NCBI GenBank assembly: GCA_020718085.1
Contig: DYDB01000009.1
Coordinates: 1-46,394, forward strand
Direction of reading: 5' to 3'
Origin: Micavibrio sp.
GTDB taxonomy: Bacteria > Patescibacteriota > Minisyncoccia > Moranbacterales > GCA-2747515
DNA: 46,394 nucleotides
Shown here: one piece after another, positions 22,840-29,281 of the stretch
Numbering within the stretch: position 1 is the first letter of the stretch
Layout of the letters: each line of letters starts with the position of its first letter
Made by a program: the position numbers and the translations under genes
The notes under the pieces: model-generated
What the model was told of the DNA's origin: nothing
What the model saw: only the letters and a program-made list of their open reading frames with translations
Databases searched by the model: none

Positions 22840-25578
22840 ATGAAAGAGCTGTCAAAAAATTATCTACCGCAAGAAGTCGAGGATGCTATTTATATTTCAT
22901 GGAAAAAATCAGGCTTTTTTGATCCAAACAATCTCTCTGGCGAGCCATATTCTGTCATGATGCCGCCACCAAATGTCACAGGTGTGCTTCATCTTGGTCA
23001 TGCGTTGGAAAACACTATTATGGATGCCAATGTCCGTTATAAGCGCATGTGTGGCAAAAAAGTCTTACTTGTGCCTGGAACGGACCACGCCGCAGTCGCC
23101 ACACAGGCGAAGGTGGAACGTATTCTCATGGAGCGCGGCATCATGGACCCACGCAAAGAACTTGGGCGTGAAAAACTTCTCGAAGAAATTCGCACTTTTG
23201 CAGAACAATCCAAAAAGACAATAATTTCCCAAGTGGAGAAAATGGGAACGAGTTGTGATTGGAGTCGGTTGGCATATACATTTGATGATACACGAAGCTC
23301 TGCCGTAAATATTGTTTTCAAAAAAATGTTCGACGATGGCCTCATTTATCGTGGCTATCGCGTGGTCAATTGGTCAGTTAAAGGACAATCGACATGTTCT
23401 GATGATGAGCTTGAGCATGTGGAACGTCCAGCGAAATTATACACTTTCACATATTCACATAACTTCCCCATTGCAATCGCAACAACACGCCCCGAAACAA
23501 AGCTTGGGGACACAGCTGTTGCTGTACATCCCGATGATAAGCGATATCAACAGTATATTGGCAAAACGTTTACCGTAGATGTTGGTGCAGAGAAACCACT
23601 TTCGATAAAAGTTATCGCAAGCATTGATGTTGATCCGACATTCGGCACAGGCGCACTTGGCGTCACTCCGGCACACAGTGCCATCGATTTTGATATGTAT
23701 GAGAAACAAAAAAATACCGGCGAGCCAATTGATTTGATTCAGGTCATTGATACAAATGGGAAAATGACCTCTGCCGCAGGAAAAAATTATGCAGGACTTA
23801 CAGTAGAAGAGGCACGCACAAAATTTGTTGCATGGCTTAAAGAACAAAACCTCATGCAAAATGAAGAGGATGTCATGCAAAATGTTGGCACGTCAGATCG
23901 TTTTAAAGATATTGTGGAAGCGCTTCCGATGACACAATGGTTCGTTGATGTGCATAAAAAAATCCCCGGAAAAAATAAGACACTCAAAGAGCTCATGATC
24001 GATTCTGTCACAACCGGACTTCATGGTAATACAAATGAGAAGATCACGATCACGCCGGATAAGTTTTCAAAAATTTATATCAATTGGATCAATAATTTGC
24101 GTGATTGGTGCATTTCTCGTCAAGTATGGTGGGGACATCGCATTCCTGTGTGGTATTGTGAATGTAAAAAAATGATCGCGGACACATCCGCTCCCACAAA
24201 ATGTCCATACTGCGCATCCACAAATCTCACACAAGACGATGACACGCTGGACACATGGTTCTCTTCGGGACTGTGGACTTTTTCCACATTAATGCGATCT
24301 CCACAAGACATTACATATTCTGACTCCACTATTACTATTCATTCCACTGATTTTAAAACTTTTCATCCAAGCAGTTGGATGCAAATGGGTCACGAAATTC
24401 TCTTTTTTTGGATGGCTCGCATGATCCTCATGACAACATATGCCCTTGATCAAATTCCATTCAAGGATGTCTACATTCATGGAATATTACGCGATGAAAA
24501 GGGTAATAAATTTTCCAAATCCGCCGGTAATAACGTTGATCCATTGGAAGTGATCGAGAAATATGGTACCGATGCATTGCGTCTCAGTCTTATTTCCGGC
24601 ATTGCACCAGGAAATGATTCCAAATATTATGAAGAAAAAGTGATCGGTGCGCGCAATTTCATCAGCAAACTCTGGAACATCAGTCGATTCATCATACAAA
24701 AAACACAAGACACCGACACGTCAAAAAACATCTCCACTGAAAACCTCACTGTTTTTGACAGAATGATCCTAGAAAAAATGCGCGATCTCACACAGGATAT
24801 TACTTGTGATATGGATGCCTATCGTTTTGCACAGGCAGTGGAAAAACTTCACTTTTTTACATGGCTAGAATTTGCAGATTGGTATATTGAGGTAACAAAG
24901 TTTGAAAACAATACCGACACTAAGAATATGATCCTCCACATGATCTTGGAAGACATTCTTGCACTATGGCATCCATTCATCCCTTTTATTACAGAAGAGA
25001 TTTGGCAACACCTACAAAAAGAACGTCCCTTGCTCATTTCCCCACTGCCCACAAAGAACAAATATGAAAGTTTGATTGGAGAAAATAACACAGGTTCCCA
25101 ACAGGCCAATGTGATCAAAGAACTCATCACTACAGTTCGTGCCATGACCAAAGAACAAAATATCACGGCGAAAGATCTTCATATTTTAATTGATGACACA
25201 CAGCGCACATTTGGACCAAAAGAGCTGGTGTCCGCACATGAAGAAATCATTAAAAAACTTCGCACAGGCGTCAGCACTATTACATTGATCACATCGCGCA
25301 ATCACACGCCTGACAATACTATTTCCGCAACAACATGCCATGGCATCACAATCTTTATTCCGCTCGATGGATTAATTGACACCGCAGCAGAAAAAAAGAA
25401 AAAGGAAGTAGAGCTCACAGAAGTATGCGCCTATATTGCCACTCTTGAGAAAAAACTGTCCAATGAACAATTTGTGCAAAACGCACCAGAACATGTTGTT
25501 GCAACAGAACGAGAAAAACTGCAAAATGCACAACACAGAGAACAAGAGATCCGAACGTATATTACTCATCTAGAGTAA
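22840..25578 (+). CDS. valS: Valyl-tRNA synthetase
   Basis: Class I aminoacyl-tRNA synthetase, 912 residues. Motifs: PPNVTGVLHLGHAL (HIGH motif), TDHAAVATQAKVER, the CP1 editing domain (TTRPETKLGDTAVAVHP, GTGALGVTPAHS), WCISRQVWWGHRIPVWYC, a Cys pair motif (CECKK ... CPYC) in a zinc-ribbon-like insert, DTWFSSGLW, and a KMSKS variant reading KFSKS (GNKFSKSAGNNVDP). The anticodon-binding domain and the C-terminal coiled-coil tRNA-binding arm are present (the last 60 residues are heptad-rich). Four bases separate it from the following membrane gene. Confidence 0.96.
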   Translation: MKELSKNYLPQEVEDAIYISWKKSGFFDPNNLSGEPYSVMMPPPNVTGVLHLGHALENTIMDANVRYKRMCGKKVLLVPGTDHAAVATQAKVERILMERGIMDPRKELGREKLLEEIRTFAEQSKKTIISQVEKMGTSCDWSRLAYTFDDTRSSAVNIVFKKMFDDGLIYRGYRVVNWSVKGQSTCSDDELEHVERPAKLYTFTYSHNFPIAIATTRPETKLGDTAVAVHPDDKRYQQYIGKTFTVDVGAEKPLSIKVIASIDVDPTFGTGALGVTPAHSAIDFDMYEKQKNTGEPIDLIQVIDTNGKMTSAAGKNYAGLTVEEARTKFVAWLKEQNLMQNEEDVMQNVGTSDRFKDIVEALPMTQWFVDVHKKIPGKNKTLKELMIDSVTTGLHGNTNEKITITPDKFSKIYINWINNLRDWCISRQVWWGHRIPVWYCECKKMIADTSAPTKCPYCASTNLTQDDDTLDTWFSSGLWTFSTLMRSPQDITYSDSTITIHSTDFKTFHPSSWMQMGHEILFFWMARMILMTTYALDQIPFKDVYIHGILRDEKGNKFSKSAGNNVDPLEVIEKYGTDALRLSLISGIAPGNDSKYYEEKVIGARNFISKLWNISRFIIQKTQDTDTSKNISTENLTVFDRMILEKMRDLTQDITCDMDAYRFAQAVEKLHFFTWLEFADWYIEVTKFENNTDTKNMILHMILEDILALWHPFIPFITEEIWQHLQKERPLLISPLPTKNKYESLIGENNTGSQQANVIKELITTVRAMTKEQNITAKDLHILIDDTQRTFGPKELVSAHEEIIKKLRTGVSTITLITSRNHTPDNTISATTCHGITIFIPLDGLIDTAAEKKKKEVELTEVCAYIATLEKKLSNEQFVQNAPEHVVATEREKLQNAQHREQEIRTYITHLE

Positions 25579-25582
25579 GCTT

Positions 25583-26092
25583 ATGCGTTATTTTGAATCA
25601 CTAGTGATCGGTTTCCTAATTGGATGTACGGCATTGCTCGTACAAGTTTTTACAAGTGTGCTTTGTGAGATCATTTTTGCAACACCACTACCACTGTATT
25701 TTTCCACGCAAGAAACAACACCTGTTATAATCCGTACGATTTTTATCATTGCTGCAATCGAAGAAGTATTGCGTTCTGTGTTTATTATGAAAAAATTCGA
25801 TCCTCGCATCATACAACGGATTTCTTCAAAGAGTCTTATAATGCATGGCACATTGCTTGGTTGCGGATTTATGCTCTGCGAATTTCTTTTGGCATTGGTA
25901 AATCCACAATACACCAATGCAGCACCTTATCTCATGATGTGGCCACTCATCATCCACACAACTGTCAGTATATTTCTCACATACATGATCTATACACACT
26001 ATTTTCGTAAAGCATTACTTCTATGCACCGTATTGTTTGCCATATTCTACCATGCATGCGCAAATATCATGATATTCATATTCCTGAATTAA
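25583..26092 (+). CDS. PrsW-like intramembrane protease family protein
   Basis: 169 residues with about five membrane helices. Conserved polar residues sit inside helices in the PrsW/CPBP order: EEVLR (Glu60-Glu61), FMLCE (Phe96 ... Glu100), His125 (PLIIHTTVS) and His157 (FYHACAN). This fits the EExxK/R, FxxxE, H, H arrangement of PrsW-type glutamic or metal proteases that cleave anti-sigma factors. Start four bases after the valS stop implies co-transcription. Family assignment is from the motif pattern only. Confidence 0.5.
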   Translation: MRYFESLVIGFLIGCTALLVQVFTSVLCEIIFATPLPLYFSTQETTPVIIRTIFIIAAIEEVLRSVFIMKKFDPRIIQRISSKSLIMHGTLLGCGFMLCEFLLALVNPQYTNAAPYLMMWPLIIHTTVSIFLTYMIYTHYFRKALLLCTVLFAIFYHACANIMIFIFLN

Positions 26093-26114
26093 TCTCGTTA
26101 TATTGACATGGTTC

Positions 26115-26143
26115 TTGCATCAAATGGCATAGTATTTTATAAT
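26115..26143 (+). promoter_or_regulatory. Promoter of the Hsp20 gene
   Basis: TTGCAT (26115-26120), 17-bp spacer, TATAAT (26138-26143). No CIRCE-like inverted repeat is visible. Confidence 0.55.
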
Positions 26144-26180
26144 TGAAACATAGTTGTAGATGAAAAATTAACATAACCCT

Positions 26181-26708
26181 ATGAAAGAAAAGAGATCATT
26201 TCTTAATCGTTTTTCTGGATCACCAGAAACAGAACAACATATGATGAATGAACAACAACCAATCTCCATGCCGGTGTATGCCGACGAAGAAGAAACTCAC
26301 ATGCAGGTTGATAATTATCGCACAGATCAACCATTACATAATGATTGGAGTCAGGAAGAGATGCCATCAGATGATGCTGAGGGTCAGCTTACAATTGATG
26401 TCTACCAAACCGACACAGAAATTGTGATCAAATCTACAATTGCCGGGGTAAAACCGGAAGATCTTGATGTGTCAATTAGCAATGACATGATCACTATTAA
26501 AGGTGAGCGTAAAAATGAGGAGATTGTTGATGACAATGGATATTATTATCGCGAGTGTTATTGGGGCACATTTTCTCGATCTGTCGTTCTCCCGATGGAT
26601 GTTTTGGCAGACAAGATTGATGCAACATTAAAAAATGGTATTTTGACAATTCGTTTGCCAAAAGCCGACATAACAAAGACAAAGAAAATTCAAGTGCGTG
26701 GTTTCTAG
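26181..26708 (+). CDS. Hsp20 / alpha-crystallin small heat-shock protein
   Basis: An ATP-independent holdase. 175 residues: a polar N-terminal arm rich in Gln/Asp/Glu (1-65), then the alpha-crystallin domain from about 68 (LTIDVYQTDTEIVIKSTIAGVKPEDLDVSI), including IKGERK, the YYRECYWGTFSRSVVLP segment, a KNGILTIRLPK strand and a C-terminal KKIQVRG tail. The classical IxI/V anchor is represented only loosely. A single-gene unit with its own promoter and terminator. Confidence 0.93.
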   Translation: MKEKRSFLNRFSGSPETEQHMMNEQQPISMPVYADEEETHMQVDNYRTDQPLHNDWSQEEMPSDDAEGQLTIDVYQTDTEIVIKSTIAGVKPEDLDVSISNDMITIKGERKNEEIVDDNGYYYRECYWGTFSRSVVLPMDVLADKIDATLKNGILTIRLPKADITKTKKIQVRGF

Positions 26709-26745
26709 ACACTGTTGCAGTATATTCGTTTATTGTGATATATTT

Positions 26746-26772
26746 AAAGAGGGTACGAACACCCTCTTTTTT
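26746..26772 (+). terminator. Terminator of the Hsp20 gene
   Basis: AAAGAGGGT (26746-26754) / ACCCTCTTT (26761-26769) followed by Ts. Confidence 0.85.
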
Positions 26773-26794
26773 AAACATGATACTTTGTTTTGTA

Positions 26795-28084
26795 ATGTAT
26801 AAGAAGGAATTTTTTATTTTTGGCATAATATTGAGTGGACTCTGTTTGTCCACACCTGTTTTAGCTGTGGAAAATTCTTCTACAGCAATCATAAACCTCA
26901 CCATAGATGGAAAGATCAAAGAGTCAATCACAACATCAGATATTCAAAAATTCACATCAATAACAACTCAGCGAGCATACCAAAAAGATTATGTTACAGA
27001 AATTGAACAACCTATCTCCTGCTCTGAAAATTCCCCCTTATTAGATCCCTGCCTTCTTACGTCGCTCACGCGAGAACGTTATACTACACGCATATTATCA
27101 AACGTCATCATAGACAAAAATGCGATTAGAACATTTATTGAAGATATCGCACGAAAGATCAACACTGATCCAATAAATGCCAAATTGTCATTTAACCCCG
27201 AAACACAATCATTTGAAGAGATCACGCCACCTGCAGACGGTATCACGATCGATGTAGACAAAAACATCGAGCAGATCACTCAGCAGATCACCGATCACTC
27301 AGATCGATCTTTACACACAATTGAATTGATCTACGAGATCAAGCCTGCCACTGTTACACATGCAAACGCACAAACACTCGGGATCATCGAATTGATTGGG
27401 GAAGGTCGTTCAAATTTCAAAGGATCGACACAAAGTCGTATTCATAACATCAAAACGGCAGCCGAGAGATTTGACGGTCTTGTGATTGCACCAAATGCAG
27501 AGTTTTCATTTACTACGATCCTTGGACCTGTTGATGGTGAGCACGGATATAAGGAAGAACTTGTCATTCGTGACAATGAAACAAAGCCAGAATTTGGAGG
27601 TGGAATTTGCCAGGTGTCCACAACTGTTTTTCGTGGTGCAATTTATACAGGCATGAAGATCACTCAACGCCACAATCATTCTTATCCCGTACATTATTAC
27701 ACTCCCACAGGCTTTGACGCAACAGTGTATGTACCAAAACCAGATCTTCGATTTGTGAACAATACACCGGGATCCATTCTCCTCGACATGGAAATGCAAG
27801 GCACAGAACTTATTTTTAAGTATTATGGCACAAAAGATGGACGTACCGTGGATATGCAAGGACCGTTCGTTACTGACAGACAGCCAGATGGTGCGATGAA
27901 AACATATTTTACACAAAAAGTAATGGATAAAAATGGCGAAATGATCATTGATGATGTTTTCAAAAGCAATTATAAATCTCCAAACGATTACCCACATCCG
28001 GGCGACGTTGCGAAACTTACCAGCAAACCAGACAACTGGTCCAAAAAACAGTGGGATGACTACAAAAAGGCTAATGGATTATAG
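26795..28084 (+). CDS. VanW-family exported protein
   Basis: The start at 26795 gives a clean signal peptide (MYKKEFFIFGIILSGLCLSTPVLA); ATGs at 26735 and 26777 are in frame, but the first lies before the Hsp20 terminator. The 429-residue product has an N-terminal peptidoglycan-binding-4-like region (about 85-200; LSFNPETQSFEEI ... GITIDVDKN) and a VanW domain (about 205-350): GEGRSNFKGSTQSRIHNIK, APNAEFSFTTILGPVDGEHGYKEELVI, GGGICQVSTTVFRGAIYTG and the HNHSYPVHYY segment. VanW proteins are found with vancomycin-resistance clusters and in many Gram-positive and CPR genomes, with envelope-related but undefined function. A conserved Cys is in GGGICQVST. Confidence 0.93.
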   Translation: MYKKEFFIFGIILSGLCLSTPVLAVENSSTAIINLTIDGKIKESITTSDIQKFTSITTQRAYQKDYVTEIEQPISCSENSPLLDPCLLTSLTRERYTTRILSNVIIDKNAIRTFIEDIARKINTDPINAKLSFNPETQSFEEITPPADGITIDVDKNIEQITQQITDHSDRSLHTIELIYEIKPATVTHANAQTLGIIELIGEGRSNFKGSTQSRIHNIKTAAERFDGLVIAPNAEFSFTTILGPVDGEHGYKEELVIRDNETKPEFGGGICQVSTTVFRGAIYTGMKITQRHNHSYPVHYYTPTGFDATVYVPKPDLRFVNNTPGSILLDMEMQGTELIFKYYGTKDGRTVDMQGPFVTDRQPDGAMKTYFTQKVMDKNGEMIIDDVFKSNYKSPNDYPHPGDVAKLTSKPDNWSKKQWDDYKKANGL

Positions 28085-28114
28085 AAAAATGACGTGACTT
28101 GTATTTTTCTCAAC

Positions 28115-28142
28115 AAAAAAACAACCTGCGGGTTGTTTTTTT
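28115..28142. terminator. Bidirectional terminator after the VanW gene
   Basis: A12-15 and T12-rich arms enclose AACAACC (28120-28126) / GGTTGTT (28131-28137). It can serve the VanW gene on plus and the small Cys-motif gene on minus (stop at 28167). Confidence 0.8.
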
Positions 28143-28166
28143 CATCAATGCTCATAAGAGAAATTA

Positions 28167-28412
28167 CTATGGTAGATCCAGAAGGTGCTTTCTCATGCTT
28201 TTAATTTCTATTTTATCTTCCATCAATTCTCCTTTGTGCAATTTATATAATAATGGGACCACACCACACTCTTTACATGTACCCCAGCTACACGCACCAG
28301 CACCATCTTTTGACAACTTCTTACATAGCGCAATTTCTCTTTCAAAAACATCACTTTTTATTACATTTTTTGCAAGCTCTTCTTGACAAGATAATCCACT
28401 TTTCTTTATCAT
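28167..28412 (-). CDS. Small protein with CSWGTCKECG motif
   Basis: 81 residues: a charged helical N-terminal half, then GAGACSWGTCKECGVVPLLYKLH (Cys41, Cys46, Cys49), then a short acidic/basic helix. The compact Cys pattern followed by a hydrophobic helix looks conserved rather than random, and the gene is the last in a minus-strand unit with tRNA-Lys and tRNA-Arg. GGGA lies 6 nt before the ATG. No family is assigned; metal or Fe-S binding by the three cysteines (plus Cys9/Cys30) is possible. Confidence 0.65.
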   Translation of the reverse strand: MIKKSGLSCQEELAKNVIKSDVFEREIALCKKLSKDGAGACSWGTCKECGVVPLLYKLHKGELMEDKIEIKSMRKHLLDLP

Positions 28413-28472
28413 TTTTTCCCGATCAAAGTTTTATTAAATTTTTTAAATTCATAATTTTGAATTTAAAATTCT

Positions 28473-28590
28473 TTTTTGTACCCCGGGAGGGATTCAAACA
28501 TCGCTTCGCTCTTTGAAAACCGGCGGTTTTCAATACTTTCCTCCAACGGAAAAACATGTGTTTTTCCAACCCTTTTCCAATTCGAATCCC
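28473..28590 (-). repeat. tRNA-associated cassette 2 (tRNA-Arg)
   Basis: In tRNA sense: an inverted T-arm copy (28581-28590 reads TTCGAATCCC on plus, exactly the tRNA-Arg variant), hairpin b (GGAAAAAC 28548-28555 / 28560-28567), linker GGAGGAAAGTA, hairpin a (TTGAAAACC 28513-28521 / 28525-28533), then a direct copy of the tRNA-Arg 3' end (28473-28499). The direct copy matches the gene at 23 consecutive bases, then one G-to-A change. The offset from the real 3' end is 174 bp. Confidence 0.8.
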
Positions 28591-28652
28591 ACCAAAAACC
28601 AAGTGTGTAATAAACTTTTAATCTTATATTTATCACTTATAATTTATTTTTG

Positions 28653-28726
28653 TACCCCGGGAGGGATTCGAACCCCCGACCAACGGGATAGAAGCCCGCT
28701 GCTCTAATCCACTGAGCTACCGAGGC
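28653..28726 (-). tRNA. tRNA-Arg (TCT)
   Basis: Acceptor GCCTCGG / CCGGGGT (with G-U pairs), TAGCTC D-arm start, anticodon stem GCGGG/CCCGT with loop CTTCTAT giving TCT, T-stem GGGGG/CCCTC, loop TTCGAAT, discriminator A. CCA is not encoded; the next bases are CAA. It lies downstream of tRNA-Lys with no obvious own promoter, so it is probably co-transcribed. Confidence 0.93.
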
Positions 28727-28759
28727 GCAAAGGCCTATTTTTTGACTTTTAATAGACCC

Positions 28760-28903
28760 TTTTGTGTGCTGTGAAGGATTCGAACGTCGCAGTACTCCTT
28801 GAGAACCACACCTGCCTGCCGGTAGGCAGAATTCTCAACACACCCCTTCACAGAGAAACTTTCGTTTCCCCAACCCATTTTCACGTTCGAATCGCACACA
28901 AAA
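28760..28903 (-). repeat. tRNA-associated cassette 3 (tRNA-Lys)
   Basis: The best-preserved member. The direct 3'-end copy (28760-28787) is complementary, segment by segment, to the rest of the cassette: 28760-28769 pairs with 28894-28903 (10 bp), 28777-28787 pairs with 28883-28893 (11 bp), and 28769-28777 pairs with 28845-28853 (9 bp). Hairpin b is GAAAC 28855-28859 / 28864-28868; hairpin a is TTGAGAA 28799-28805 / 28832-28838, with a short palindrome inserted in its loop. The copy differs from the real tRNA at two acceptor positions (G to A in tRNA sense). Confidence 0.82.
28812..28829. repeat. Short GC-rich palindrome
   Basis: CTGCCTGCCGGTAGGCAG is a near-perfect 18-bp palindrome in the loop of cassette 3 hairpin a. 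A decayed relative lies at 29165-29182. Confidence 0.6.
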
Positions 28904-28916
28904 CACGACACATTTG

Positions 28917-28989
28917 TGCGCCGTGAAGGATTCGAACCTTCGACCGTTTGGTTAAGAGCCAACTGCTCTACCGACTGAGCTAACGGCGC
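28917..28989 (-). tRNA. tRNA-Lys (CTT)
   Basis: Acceptor GCGCCGT / ACGGCGC pairs perfectly. D-arm GCTC/GAGC, anticodon loop CTCTTAA giving CTT, T-stem GAAGG/CCTTC with loop TTCGAAT, discriminator A. CCA is not encoded; the next bases are CAA. Confidence 0.95.
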
Positions 28990-28999
28990 AACAAGATAA

Positions 29000-29028
29000 A
29001 TTATATAGATAAAGCCACATAAAGTCAA
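29000..29028 (-). promoter_or_regulatory. Promoter of the tRNA-Lys / tRNA-Arg unit
   Basis: On the minus strand TTGACT (29023-29028), 17-bp spacer, TATAAT (29000-29005), 11 bp before the tRNA-Lys 5' end. Confidence 0.85.
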
Positions 29029-29164
29029 TTAATTTCCCACAACAAAAGATGATCGGTAAACAACCGTCAGACCAATATCTGGGGTGGTTTTTTATTTGCT
29101 GGCTAAACCGCCGACAGGGCGTTTTGTGTGAATTTATAAACTCACTTTTCATTATATGTCATCC

Positions 29165-29182
29165 CTATCTACTGGTAGACAG
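29165..29182. repeat. Decayed copy of the short palindrome
   Basis: CTATCTACTGGTAGACAG matches the palindrome at 28812-28829 at 13 of 18 positions; all five differences are transitions (G to A or C to T). The rest of the 29029-29217 gap shows no gene. Confidence 0.45.
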
Positions 29183-29217
29183 ACGCGAATTCCAACTATA
29201 CTGAGGTTTTATAGGAC

Positions 29218-29249
29218 AAAAAAGTGTGTGTACGTACACACACTTTTTT
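29218..29249. terminator. Perfect 32-bp palindromic terminator of the envelope operon
   Basis: 16 + 16 bases, A6 GTGTGTGTAC and its exact complement with no loop bases, ending in T6 on both strands. It lies 32 bp beyond the stop of the last envelope gene. Confidence 0.85.
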
Positions 29250-29281
29250 CATAGATAGTATCACAGTGATCCGAAAGGTTT

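Noticed and set aside
28500-28600. A plus-strand tRNA suggested by TTCGAATCCCACCA
   Set aside because: The T-arm-like string is the inverted copy in the cassette; no acceptor or D-arm partners exist on that strand.
28990-29217. A possible small gene or terminator between tRNA-Lys and the envelope operon
   Set aside because: Only weak inverted repeats and a decayed palindrome are visible besides the tRNA promoter; no credible start or product.
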